This document shows positions 36,233 to 46,012 of a stretch of 64,000 bases of DNA, one piece after another. The notes under the pieces are model-generated. The model was not told the DNA's origin. It made no database searches and worked only from the letters and a program-made list of their open reading frames with translations. Source of the DNA: Deltaproteobacteria bacterium (GTDB lineage Bacteria; Desulfobacterota; Desulfobacteria; Desulfobacterales; GCA-2748835); assembly GCA_002748835.1 (NCBI GenBank), contig PDTL01000018.1, forward strand, positions 1-64,000. Reading direction: 5' to 3'. Numbering within the stretch: the first letter of the stretch is position 1; each line of letters starts with the position of its first letter. The position numbers were made by a program, and so were the translations under genes.

Positions 36233-36386
36233 CGTCGTTCCTCCAAAGAATAGGTTCATGATTGAGCCAAACAAGGTCTCTGCTTCAAGATCCCGCTCCA
36301 ATTGTCACATCCTAACCCCCTCGTTGCGTCATCTTTTAACAGCCACAAAACGCTCGGCTAAGTTAGCAACGGGATCCTTCTTTTTT

Positions 36387-36821
36387 TTATACGTTATCAA
36401 TTATGGATGTTGCGGTATGTTTTTCTATCTCCGATAAAAAACCGTGAAAAACATAAACCATGGAACCCGCTTCGGTAAGGCAAACCTCCCCCATGCCCAA
36501 CGCGCAAAAACGATCAAACTCACGTTTAACATCGTCAATGCCAAATGGCGTTGAAGCGGCAACCTCCTCTATTGTAACCCGCCCTCCTCTTTCACGAATA
36601 AACTGTAGAAGCTGCCGTTCCCTCAGTTCTTCTTTTGATTCCCTTGTTTTTTTATAAAACAGTGCCCATCCTAGTGCAAAAAACCATAAAATCCCAGTCC
36701 AAGCACCCAACACATTTAAGAATAAAATCTTGTTGGCATGCGCATCTTTTCTGGCGAATGCGATGATTGAGGGTAAAAAATAAAGGCCTCCTCCCAAAAG
36801 GAATACCAGCAGTACTTTCAT
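36387..36821 (-). CDS. Superinfection-immunity-like membrane protein with C-terminal winged helix
   Basis: 144 residues from the ATG at 36821 (GGAGG upstream). Residues 1-55 contain two membrane helices in the pattern of the superinfection immunity domain (FLPSIIAFARKDAHANKILFLNVLGAWT, quoted in parts: YFLPSIIAFARK; FLNVLGAWTGILWFFALGW). After a charged linker, residues 70-140 look like a winged helix (RERQLLQFIRERGGRVTIEE, DVKREFDRFCALGMGEV). The first domain is named after phage T4 Imm but is widespread in bacterial genomes. The combination with a DNA-binding-like tail suggests a membrane sensor, though this is inference. Confidence 0.65.
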   Translation of the reverse strand: MKVLLVFLLGGGLYFLPSIIAFARKDAHANKILFLNVLGAWTGILWFFALGWALFYKKTRESKEELRERQLLQFIRERGGRVTIEEVAASTPFGIDDVKREFDRFCALGMGEVCLTEAGSMVYVFHGFLSEIEKHTATSIIDNV

Positions 36822-36902
36822 TCTACCTCCGACCTGAATCAATATCCCGTAAAAAGAATACTAACAAAACCAGAATTCATCTCAAAATTCAAATGGTGGA
36901 TC

Positions 36903-37535
36903 CTACCGGGTGAACAGATTTGTCTCAATTTCACGTCGCACGGTCGAGGTTGGGGTTTCTCCGTAATCATGACCGGGCCAGACAATGGTGTCCCCGGGCA
37001 GGGTGTAGATCTGCTCATGCACGGACCGGATCAGAGTCGTCAGGCTGCCGCCGGGGAAATCGGTGCGGCCTACGGCACCCACGAAAAGCGTATCTCCGGT
37101 AAACACGTTCCCGCTGCCATACAGGCAGATGCTGCCTTTGGTGTGACCGGGGGTGTGGAGGACGGTCAGTGAAACCGCACCGATCGCAATGGTCTCCCCA
37201 TGGGTGAGCAGGCGGTCCGGCGGCGGCGATGATTTCCCCCCGAACAGAAGCGCGCCCGCGTTATTGAACAGCTTACCCAAGTTACCGCCATCTGCTTCGT
37301 GGATCAGAATCAATGCCTTTGTGGCGGCCTTTATCTCCGCATTGCCCGAGGTATGATCCGGGTGGCTGTGGGTGTTGATGATATGGGTGATGGAAAGCCC
37401 TTCGGCATCGGCAATGTTAAGCAGTTTTTTCGGAGAGAACGCCGGATCAATCACCCCGCAGGTCCGGGTGGCCGGATCGGCGATGAGATAGCTGAAATTT
37501 TCCATGGATCCGATGGGGATCTGTTTGACAATCAT
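36903..37535 (-). CDS. Metallo-beta-lactamase-fold hydrolase (glyoxalase II-like)
   Basis: A 210-residue protein from the ATG at 37535 (AGGAG 5 bases upstream). Metal-binding motifs: HIINTHSHPDHTSGN near residue 60, HTPGHTKGSICLY, FTGDTLFVGAVGRTDFPGGS, and the last histidine in VWPGHDYGETPTS. This is the GloB/YcbL-type thioesterase pattern. It hydrolyses an acyl-thiol or similar ester in the cytoplasm; the substrate is not determined. Confidence 0.92.
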   Translation of the reverse strand: MIVKQIPIGSMENFSYLIADPATRTCGVIDPAFSPKKLLNIADAEGLSITHIINTHSHPDHTSGNAEIKAATKALILIHEADGGNLGKLFNNAGALLFGGKSSPPPDRLLTHGETIAIGAVSLTVLHTPGHTKGSICLYGSGNVFTGDTLFVGAVGRTDFPGGSLTTLIRSVHEQIYTLPGDTIVWPGHDYGETPTSTVRREIETNLFTR

Positions 37536-37563
37536 ATGCGCTCCTGACAGGCGGGGATTTCCG

Positions 37564-38391
37564 CTAGGATGCCGCCGGATAGACCCAGGGTGACGGACCG
37601 GAGAAATAGCGCGCATCCACCTGTTGTTTCAACCGGGTAAAGACCTCGCCCTGGTCTGATTCTGCTGCAATGGCGCCGTCCGCAATATCCGTGAGCCGCT
37701 TGTGGTCCGATTTGGCATCCGGGCTGAACCGTTCGTTGACATACCGCAGACCCGGTGCAGTCCGTCCGTGAACCACCACCGGGCCGAACTGGGGACGGGA
37801 ACCGTCTGATTTAAAGCCAGTGGCTGTTGCCCCCACAGGTTGCAGGCCGGCAGGCAGTGGCTTCCAGTCAAGTAGCTCAAAAAATATCGACAAAAGGGTT
37901 TCGCAGTCTTTTCGGTGGTTGTCTGCAAGGTACGCCCGGCCTTCTTTTTCAAGGGTATCGATATCCTCCCTGTCAAAAGCAAGATCCAGCGCGGCGATAG
38001 CTTCCTGCTGCACGCCGCGAACCGTCTCCTTTCCCCTGGAATGGACGATCTTTCCGTCGTTGAGAATCCGCATGGCATTCCGGATGCTGATCATTTCTTT
38101 GATCGTGGGGCTTTTTCGGACCGCGATATCTGCTGCGGTGGTATTGTACGCGGCCAACGCGTTATCAAGGACGATCATCGGACGTGCTGTTTCGCCGGTG
38201 CGGGAAACCTTCCGGGAGTAAATGTCCAGATCCCGGATACGCTGATGATCAAACGGACCGGCTTCCAGCAGGCGGCGCATGGCATCGAGATCCGCCCTTC
38301 GGGCGGGATCTGTTGGATCAATGGACGCGCACACCCGTCCGGCCAGGGTGTCGATTCGGATTTTTTCGAGAATGTTTTCTTTAAAGCCCAT
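37564..38391 (-). CDS. Conserved hypothetical protein
   Basis: 275 residues from the ATG at 38391 (AGGAAACAGG upstream). No signal peptide or membrane helix. The sequence is charged and largely helical, with segments such as DLDAMRRLLEAGPF, SPTIKEMISIRNAMRILN and RKDCETLLSIFFELLDW, and ends in GPSPWVYPAAS. I do not recognise a family. It lies 28 bases upstream of the MBL hydrolase on the same strand and may be co-transcribed. Confidence 0.7.
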   Translation of the reverse strand: MGFKENILEKIRIDTLAGRVCASIDPTDPARRADLDAMRRLLEAGPFDHQRIRDLDIYSRKVSRTGETARPMIVLDNALAAYNTTAADIAVRKSPTIKEMISIRNAMRILNDGKIVHSRGKETVRGVQQEAIAALDLAFDREDIDTLEKEGRAYLADNHRKDCETLLSIFFELLDWKPLPAGLQPVGATATGFKSDGSRPQFGPVVVHGRTAPGLRYVNERFSPDAKSDHKRLTDIADGAIAAESDQGEVFTRLKQQVDARYFSGPSPWVYPAAS

Positions 38392-38642
38392 GCACCTGTT
38401 TCCTGCGGTGGGGTGTGTTCGGATGCCCCAGCTTGACCTGCCTGCCATGATCAGGTATATAAATTCCTTTGTCAACAAAGAAAACCTGCGTGCTTCTGAC
38501 CGGCTGACAGGCCGGTATATTAAGAGGCATTATGCGTAACCGGCGCCTTTTCTGTGCCAAAACACGTCTTTTTCTGTGTGTTTTCCAACCATGAAACAAC
38601 TGAAAAATGCCGGACGCCTCGACAGGGTAAGGAGATATGACG

Positions 38643-39926
<1,284 letters not shown>

Positions 39927-39936
39927 TTGCAAGCGG

Positions 39937-39964
39937 TTGCCTCCGACGGTCCAGCCGGAGGCAA
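39937..39964. terminator. Hairpin between convergent gltA and uraA
   Basis: TTGCCTCCG and CGGAGGCAA form a perfect 9-bp stem with a 10-base loop between the two stop codons. There is no good U-tract on either side, so it may be a weak bidirectional terminator. Confidence 0.55.
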
Positions 39965-39968
39965 GGCG

Positions 39969-41231
39969 TTATTCGTTCTCGGCCGATCCGCCTCCGGGCA
40001 GGATCAGATTGAGGACCACGCCCAGGATACCCGCCAGGCCGATTTTTTCGATGGAGAAGTTGCCGGCGCTGAATTTCAGGCCGCCGATGCCGCAGACCAG
40101 GATCAAGGAGACGATCACGAGGTTCCGCGGCAGTGTCAGGTCATCGCCCGCCTTGACCAGGGTGTTCAGACCGATGACGGCAATCATGCCGAACAGGAGG
40201 ACCATGATACCGCCCATGACCGGAACCGGAATGGTCTGGAGCAGAGCTTCGAGCTTGCCCACAAAGGCCAGGAGTACGGCGCAGATGGCGGCCCAGGTCA
40301 TGATAGCCGGATTAAAAGCGCGGGTCAGGGCAACCGCCCCGCTGACTTCAGAGTAGGTGGTGTTGGGCGGTCCGCCGAGCATGGCGGCAAAGGAGGTGGC
40401 GATTCCGTCACCGAGCATGGTTTTGTGGATGCCCGGATCTTTCAGATAATCCGTACCGGTAATGGACCGGATGGCCAGGATGTCGCCCACGTGTTCGATG
40501 GCCGGCGCGATGGCCACGGGCACGATGTAGAGCACGGCATTGAGATTCCACTCGGGAAAGGTGAAGTCGGGAACAGATATCCAGGCGGCATTGACAACGG
40601 CGTCAAAATTGACAATGCCCATAAACAAGGAGGCAAGGTACCCGGCGATGATCCCAAAAAGGATGGGAATGAGACGAAAAATACCTTTGCCGAAAATGGA
40701 CACGATAATGGTGGTGGCAAGGGAAATGATGGAAACGATCATGGCAGATTTAAAGGCGAACAATTCAATGGCGCCGTCGCCACTTTTTCCCATGGCCATG
40801 TTGGCGGCAACCGGGGCCAGGATCAGGCCGATGACCATGATCACCGGCCCGGTGACCACGGGCGGAAGGATCCGGTGAAGGAGTTCCTGGCCGTTGACCT
40901 GGATGATGATGCTGAACAGAATGTAGATCAGACCGGCAGCGGCAAGACCGCAGAGGGTGCCGGGGATCCCCCATGTCTGAACACCGTAGCTGATGGGCGC
41001 GATAAAGGCAAAGGACGAGGCGAGGAAGACCGGCACCTTTCCTTTGGTGATGATCTGAAAGATCAGGGTGCCAGTGCCGGCGGTAAACAGCGCCACGCTC
41101 GGGTTGAGTCCGGTGAGGAGCGGGACAAGCACCAGGGCGCCGAAGGCGACAAAGAGCATCTGGCCGCCCAGCAGGCATTCAGACAGATTGAATCGGTAGT
41201 CGGTTGATGACGCTTCCATGGGGGACGACAT
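39969..41231 (-). CDS. uraA: Uracil permease (NCS2 family)
   Basis: A 420-residue polytopic transporter. The start at 41231 is fixed by AGGAGG four bases upstream; the track start at 41264 has none. About 12-14 helices, with family motifs PPNTTYSEVSGAVALTRAFN, IAPAIEHVGDILAI and GGIMVLLFGMIAVIG. It imports uracil with protons. It lies downstream of upp with a terminator hairpin between, so read-through may tune its level. Confidence 0.93.
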   Translation of the reverse strand: MSSPMEASSTDYRFNLSECLLGGQMLFVAFGALVLVPLLTGLNPSVALFTAGTGTLIFQIITKGKVPVFLASSFAFIAPISYGVQTWGIPGTLCGLAAAGLIYILFSIIIQVNGQELLHRILPPVVTGPVIMVIGLILAPVAANMAMGKSGDGAIELFAFKSAMIVSIISLATTIIVSIFGKGIFRLIPILFGIIAGYLASLFMGIVNFDAVVNAAWISVPDFTFPEWNLNAVLYIVPVAIAPAIEHVGDILAIRSITGTDYLKDPGIHKTMLGDGIATSFAAMLGGPPNTTYSEVSGAVALTRAFNPAIMTWAAICAVLLAFVGKLEALLQTIPVPVMGGIMVLLFGMIAVIGLNTLVKAGDDLTLPRNLVIVSLILVCGIGGLKFSAGNFSIEKIGLAGILGVVLNLILPGGGSAENE

Positions 41232-41310
41232 AATACCTCCTGAGTCTGTGATGAAACGGTTCATTTTTTTTCGGGTTCCCGAGAGAACTACCCAAAAAAG
41301 CCGTTTAATT

Positions 41311-41355
41311 CAATAAAAAAGAAAACCGCCTGCACGGGAAGCGATGTGCAGGCGG
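41311..41355 (-). terminator. Rho-independent terminator after upp
   Basis: On the minus strand CCGCCTGCAC and GTGCAGGCGG form a perfect 10-bp stem with a 10-base loop (41326-41355), followed by TTTTCTTTTTT. It sits between the upp stop and the uraA start and should end or attenuate the upp transcript. Confidence 0.85.
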
Positions 41356-41378
41356 CAGTGTGTCTGGAAAAGGTGAGG

Positions 41379-42005
41379 CTATTTGGTACCGAAAATTTTA
41401 TCCCCCGCATCTCCCAGCCCGGGCAGGATGTAACCGGCGTCGTTGAGACGCTCGTCAACCGCTGCGGTGTAGATGTCAACATCCGGATGGGCGGCGGTCA
41501 CCTTTTCAATCCCTTCAGGTGCTGCCACCAGGAAAATACCGCGGATCTGATCGCATCCCTCCCGTTTGAGCATGTCGATGGTGGCGATCAGGGTGCCGCC
41601 GGTGGCTAGCATGGGGTCGAGGATCAGAGCGGTCCGCTGGTTCATGTCACTGGCCAGTTTGACAAAATATTCCACTGGTTTGAGGGTCTCCTCATCCCGG
41701 TACAGACCTACCACGCTGACCTTTGCGGACGGAATCATGTCTGTGACACCGGGCATCATACCGAGACCGGCACGGAGAATCGGGACGATGGTGATCTTTT
41801 TCCCCTTGATTTTATCTACCTGAACAGGACCAGCCCAGCCGTCGATGGTGACGGTTTCGGTTTCCATGTCCTTGGTGGCTTCGTAGGTGAGCAGACGGGC
41901 GACTTCGGACGAGAGTTCCCGGAAATCCTTGGTGGAGATATCTTTATGGCGAAGCAGTCCCAGCTTGTGTTTGATCAGGGGATGGTCGGCAACGTGTACG
42001 GTCAT
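41379..42005 (-). CDS. upp: Uracil phosphoribosyltransferase
   Basis: A 208-residue enzyme from the ATG at 42005 (GAGG 7 bases upstream). N-terminal [17 protein letters not shown], the PRPP-binding loop [20 protein letters not shown], and the C-terminal uracil-binding region [17 protein letters not shown] are all diagnostic. It converts uracil and PRPP to UMP in pyrimidine salvage, working with the permease downstream. Confidence 0.97.
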   Translation of the reverse strand: MTVHVADHPLIKHKLGLLRHKDISTKDFRELSSEVARLLTYEATKDMETETVTIDGWAGPVQVDKIKGKKITIVPILRAGLGMMPGVTDMIPSAKVSVVGLYRDEETLKPVEYFVKLASDMNQRTALILDPMLATGGTLIATIDMLKREGCDQIRGIFLVAAPEGIEKVTAAHPDVDIYTAAVDERLNDAGYILPGLGDAGDKIFGTK

Positions 42006-42281
42006 GGCAGGTCCTCTTTTTTCTAATGATGGTGGATGGTTTCCGGGCCGCAGACCCAGGGCGGGCATCGTGCGGATAGAAACAGATCAACAAAGATTTT
42101 TTATTTTATCACAATCTGAAAAAACGGCTACGAGATTTTTATACGCTGATCTGGAGACTTGAATTCTGCAGGGGTTATGCGGTAGTTCTTATAAAAATGC
42201 AGAGTGTACGGGCTATGAGATCTGGCCCGGTATCTGGTTGTATGCCGTCAGATTTTTATGTTTTGGGAACAGGGGGGATTC

Positions 42282-43007
42282 ATGGCTGAAACAGGCAGTA
42301 TGACAGATCGGCGCCGGCAGATCCTTATCGGGCTGGTGGCAGTACTGGTGTCGGCAGTGGTCGTCATCATCTGGTGGAGTAACCGGATGGTGCTGCCGGA
42401 TACCACCTCGCCACCGGTACACGGACTGGCCTTTTTCGACGTGGGCGAAACCACGGTGCTCAGCCGGGGGCTGCAGACGTCCCTTGAATCGGTACTCGGG
42501 GAATCGGCCATCGAGGGATGGAGTCCTGTGGACCTGTCTGACGGCGGCCATGCCTATCTGCCCGGCAGGTTCCCGGATCTGGAGGCGCTGAACAAGGGTC
42601 TGTCCCTGAAAGACGGCACGCTAGCCGGCAATGCCACCTGGAAGCTGGTGTTCCGGTATGCGAAATTAAACGGCCTTCCGTTTTCTCATATTAAAATGGT
42701 GTTTGATAAAAAAACAGAGCGTCCCTTGTTTATTCAGGCCCGCGCGGCATCAGGTCAGCAGGACTTTTCAACGACCCTCACGGCGAAATTCGGACAGCCG
42801 GCAATCACCAACGGGCCGGACCGAACACTCGAGTCCCGGGTATGGACAGAGGGAGAGAACCTGCTGATCGCCTCCCGGGTGCCGAATAAAATTGATGTTG
42901 TGGCGTGGCATCTGTATATCTATTTCAAAGGAAACATTCAGGCGCTGGTGAACCGATTGGAGGCAGATGCGGCCGCTTCCGCTGTTTCAGAGCCCAGCGC
43001 TTTCTAA
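42282..43007 (+). CDS. Hypothetical protein with one N-terminal membrane anchor
   Basis: 241 residues from the ATG at 42282 (GGGGGG site upstream). A single helix (ILIGLVAVLVSAVVVIIWW) anchors the N-terminus, and the remaining 200 residues should be periplasmic. They contain a GWSPVDLSDGGHAYLPG segment and strand-rich KLVFRYAKLNGLPFSHIKMV. No family recognised. It is followed after 42 bases by another small membrane protein, and the two are likely co-transcribed. Confidence 0.7.
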   Translation: MAETGSMTDRRRQILIGLVAVLVSAVVVIIWWSNRMVLPDTTSPPVHGLAFFDVGETTVLSRGLQTSLESVLGESAIEGWSPVDLSDGGHAYLPGRFPDLEALNKGLSLKDGTLAGNATWKLVFRYAKLNGLPFSHIKMVFDKKTERPLFIQARAASGQQDFSTTLTAKFGQPAITNGPDRTLESRVWTEGENLLIASRVPNKIDVVAWHLYIYFKGNIQALVNRLEADAAASAVSEPSAF

Positions 43008-43049
43008 CGAGACCACCGGGAAGGGCCGGTAAAACCAAAGGAGCAGTGT

Positions 43050-43469
43050 GTGAATACCTATTCAAGACGGGGCGCTGGCGGCAGCAGCGGGGGAATCGGA
43101 CGTTTTTTTCTGGGTCTTGCCATGATGGTGGGCGGTGGGTACCTGTTCTTTGACGCCATCCGGGTTACCCATCAGTTTCACATGGGGTACCGGCTTTACT
43201 CGTTTGGCGGGTTTCACCTGACCAGCGGAATGACCCTGATCCCGCTTATTTTCGGCGTGGCCATGATCTTCTATAACGCAAAAAATCTGATCGGATGGGC
43301 CCTCTCTTGCGCCTCCCTGATCATGCTCGGGTTCGGCGTGATCACCTCGATCAATTTCCGGATGCGCTCCATGTCCGCCTTTGAACTGATCATGATACTG
43401 GTGTTATTGATGGGGGGGCTGGGCCTGTTCCTCAGCTCCTTAAGGGAAGTCAAGTCGCTCGAAGATTAA
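43050..43469 (+). CDS. Hypothetical four-helix membrane protein
   Basis: 139 residues starting at a GTG with GGAG 6 bases upstream. A glycine/serine-rich N-terminus (SRRGAGGSSGGIG) is followed by about four membrane helices, such as FFLGLAMMVGGGYLFFDAI and AFELIMILVLLMGGLGLFL, and a short charged C-terminus. No known family. Probably in one operon with the preceding anchored protein. Confidence 0.7.
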   Translation: MNTYSRRGAGGSSGGIGRFFLGLAMMVGGGYLFFDAIRVTHQFHMGYRLYSFGGFHLTSGMTLIPLIFGVAMIFYNAKNLIGWALSCASLIMLGFGVITSINFRMRSMSAFELIMILVLLMGGLGLFLSSLREVKSLED

Positions 43470-43497
43470 CGGCTGTAAACCTGCAATTCACAGAGTC

Positions 43498-43530
43498 AAT
43501 ACGGCCCGTGCACTTGCCCTGGGCCGTATT
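43498..43530. terminator. Hairpin between a membrane-protein gene and convergent asnS
   Basis: AATACGGCCC and GGGCCGTATT form a perfect 10-bp stem with a 13-base loop in the 65-base gap between the convergent genes. No clear U-tract on either strand. Confidence 0.6.
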
Positions 43531-43534
43531 ACAT

Positions 43535-44914
43535 CTAAAAGCCAATGCTCCCCGGTGTGCGGGGGAACGGGATCACGTCGCGGATATTGGTGATCCCGGA
43601 CATCATCATGACCAGACGTTCAAAGCCCATACCGAATCCGCTATGGGGCACGCTGCCGTACTTGCGGGAATCAATATACCACTGGTATTCGGCCTTGTCC
43701 AGACCGGCCTCATCCATTCGCGCTTCCAGCACTGCCAGGCGTTCCTCCCGCTGGCTACCACCAACGAGTTCTCCGATTCGCGGAACAAGCAGGTCCATGG
43801 CGGCCACGGTTTCTCCGTCATCATTGCACCGCATGTAAAAAGGTTTGATGGAGCGAGGATAGTCGTAGACGATCACCGGCTTCTTGAAATGGACGTCGGT
43901 GAGAAAGCGCTCATGTTCGGTCTGCAGGTCTTCACCAAAGGCTGGCGGATACACAAAGTCCTGTTTCGCTGACTGGAGGATCTTGACCGCCTCGGTGTAG
44001 GGCAGGCGTTCAAAGGCTGTCTCGCAGAGCCGCTCAAGCCCGGGCCGCAGGGTCTTGTCAACGAAACTGGCAAACAGATTGAGATCGTCCGTGCACTGGT
44101 TCAGCACATGGTGTGTCAAATATTTGACCATGTCTTCGGCCAGATCCATGTTGCCGATGAGATCGCAGAACGCCATTTCCGGTTCGATCATCCAGAATTC
44201 TGCCGCGTGGCGGGCGGTATGGGAATTCTCCGCTCGAAAGGTGGGGCCGAAGGTATAGACATCTCCCAGGGCCAGGGCGAACATTTCAGCGTTCAGCTGA
44301 CCGGAGACGGTCAGATGGGCCTCTTTTCCGAAAAAATCTTCGGAAAAGGCATCCTTTTTGTTTTCCGGTGTATGGTTCACCGGAAGGGTGGTGATCCGGA
44401 AAAGCTCACCGGCGCCTTCACAGTCCGAACCGGTGATGATGGGCGTGTGAATGTACTGAAAGCCCTGCTCCCAGAAATAGGTGTGAACGGCCTTGGCCAG
44501 CTCGGAACGGATGCGGAACGCGGCGCCGTACTTGTTGGTCCGGGGCCGCAAATGGGCGATGGTGCGCAGAAACTCATCGGTGTGGCGCTTTTTCTGAAGG
44601 GGAAAATCTTCCGGCGCCACATGAAGGGTGGTGATGGACACGGCCTGCACTTCCCACTTCTGGCCTTTTCCCGGGGACGGGACCCGTTTTCCGGTCACGG
44701 TGACAGCAGACCCGGTGGTCAATCGACTGACGTCGTCGTACCCGTCGATTCCCGCATCGGCAACCACCTGGATGTTGGCGAGACAGGATCCGTCATTGAT
44801 TTCAATAAAGGAAAAATCCTTGGAGGTTCGCCGGGTACGAACCCATCCGCTGAAGGTAACCGGATCCCGGGTCTCGGTTGCCGTCAGAAGATGTTTGACT
44901 TTTATGCGTTTCAT
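43535..44914 (-). CDS. asnS: Asparaginyl-tRNA synthetase
   Basis: A 459-residue class II synthetase. An N-terminal OB-fold anticodon-binding domain (VTFSGWVRTRRTSKDFSFIEIND) leads to class II motif 2 FRAENSHTARHAAEFWMIEPE and motif 3 GFGMGFERLVMMMSG. The Asn specificity, rather than Asp, is suggested by the overall AsnS-type insertions and length. It begins 21 bases after the cydB stop, an unusual placement that implies co-transcription with the cytochrome bd genes. Confidence 0.96.
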   Translation of the reverse strand: MKRIKVKHLLTATETRDPVTFSGWVRTRRTSKDFSFIEINDGSCLANIQVVADAGIDGYDDVSRLTTGSAVTVTGKRVPSPGKGQKWEVQAVSITTLHVAPEDFPLQKKRHTDEFLRTIAHLRPRTNKYGAAFRIRSELAKAVHTYFWEQGFQYIHTPIITGSDCEGAGELFRITTLPVNHTPENKKDAFSEDFFGKEAHLTVSGQLNAEMFALALGDVYTFGPTFRAENSHTARHAAEFWMIEPEMAFCDLIGNMDLAEDMVKYLTHHVLNQCTDDLNLFASFVDKTLRPGLERLCETAFERLPYTEAVKILQSAKQDFVYPPAFGEDLQTEHERFLTDVHFKKPVIVYDYPRSIKPFYMRCNDDGETVAAMDLLVPRIGELVGGSQREERLAVLEARMDEAGLDKAEYQWYIDSRKYGSVPHSGFGMGFERLVMMMSGITNIRDVIPFPRTPGSIGF

Positions 44915-44935
44915 CCGGTGTACTCCTTATGCAGA

Positions 44936-45946
44936 TCAGTAGGCTTCGCCGTGATCCATGTCTTCCGGTGTCACCTTGGTTTTGAACAAGTTGTACGCCC
45001 AGGTCTGGTAGGCAATGACCATGGGGATGAAGATCAAGACCACCACCAGCATAATCTTCAGGGTCAGGGGGCTGGATGCCGCGTTATAGGCGGTGAGCGC
45101 CAGATCATTCTGGTAGGTGGGCGGAAACAGGGTGGGAAACAGGCCGATGACGCCGAAGAAGGTGGCCCCGGCAATGGTGCCGGCAGAGGCAAACCAGGCT
45201 TTGAAATAGGCGCCCTTGGCCAGAAACATGCGGACAGCGACCAGCAGACCCACCGTCACGATGATGACCAGAAACAACATGGGATTTTTCAGATAATTGT
45301 CATACAGCGGGGTGGCAAACCAGCTGGCAACGAGAAACAGGGCTGCGACAAGCAGCTCAGCCGGCCACAGCCTGCGAGTGGCTTTGACTGTCCGGTCCTG
45401 TAGATCTCCTTCTGTCTTGATACAGAGCCACAGGGCACCGTGAACGAGAAACATCACCTGAAACAGGATACCGCCCAGCAGGGTGTAGGGGGTGATCAGG
45501 GAGAAGAGGCCGCCGTCCAGCGGGTTACCGGCAAAAATATTGGCAAAGGCGACGCCGAAGAGAATGGCGGGCAGGGTGCTGCCGATAAAAATACAGCCAT
45601 CCCAGAGCATCCGCCAGTTCGGGTTGTCGATCTGATCTCTGAATTCAAAGGAAACCCCACGGATGATGAGGGCAAAGAGGATCAGCATCAGCGGTGTGTA
45701 GAGGGTGGAAAACATGGCCGCATACAGAATGGGGAAAGCGGCAAAGGTGACGCCGCCAGCAGTGATCAGCCAGACTTCATTGCCATCCCAGAGGGGACCC
45801 AGGGCGGTGATCATCATCCGCTTTTCCGTGTCAGATTTTCCGAGAACCGGATACAGCGCACCAATACCCAGGTCAAAACCGCCGGTCATGAAGAATACGG
45901 CCCATAACAGGCCCCAGATGTAAAACCAGATTGCTTGCAGTTCCAT
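44936..45946 (-). CDS. cydB: Cytochrome bd oxidase subunit II
   Basis: 336 residues from the ATG at 45946 (GGGAGAT upstream), about eight membrane helices. The N-terminal motif is WFYIWGLLWAVFFMTGGFDLG and the GNEVWLITAGGVTFAAFP loop follows near residue 60, both typical of CydB. It pairs with CydA to form the quinol oxidase that reduces oxygen to water without pumping protons. In sulfate reducers it serves oxygen protection. Confidence 0.96.
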   Translation of the reverse strand: MELQAIWFYIWGLLWAVFFMTGGFDLGIGALYPVLGKSDTEKRMMITALGPLWDGNEVWLITAGGVTFAAFPILYAAMFSTLYTPLMLILFALIIRGVSFEFRDQIDNPNWRMLWDGCIFIGSTLPAILFGVAFANIFAGNPLDGGLFSLITPYTLLGGILFQVMFLVHGALWLCIKTEGDLQDRTVKATRRLWPAELLVAALFLVASWFATPLYDNYLKNPMLFLVIIVTVGLLVAVRMFLAKGAYFKAWFASAGTIAGATFFGVIGLFPTLFPPTYQNDLALTAYNAASSPLTLKIMLVVVLIFIPMVIAYQTWAYNLFKTKVTPEDMDHGEAY

Positions 45947-46012
45947 AAGATATCTCCCGTGCAATGGGTCCGGAACAGTCCGGATCCGTTACGTTTTCAT
46001 TATATCATCACA

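Noticed and set aside
39927-41207. 426-aa plus-strand ORF opposite uraA
   Set aside because: Extremely G/D/H-rich antisense translation of a membrane protein; no start context.
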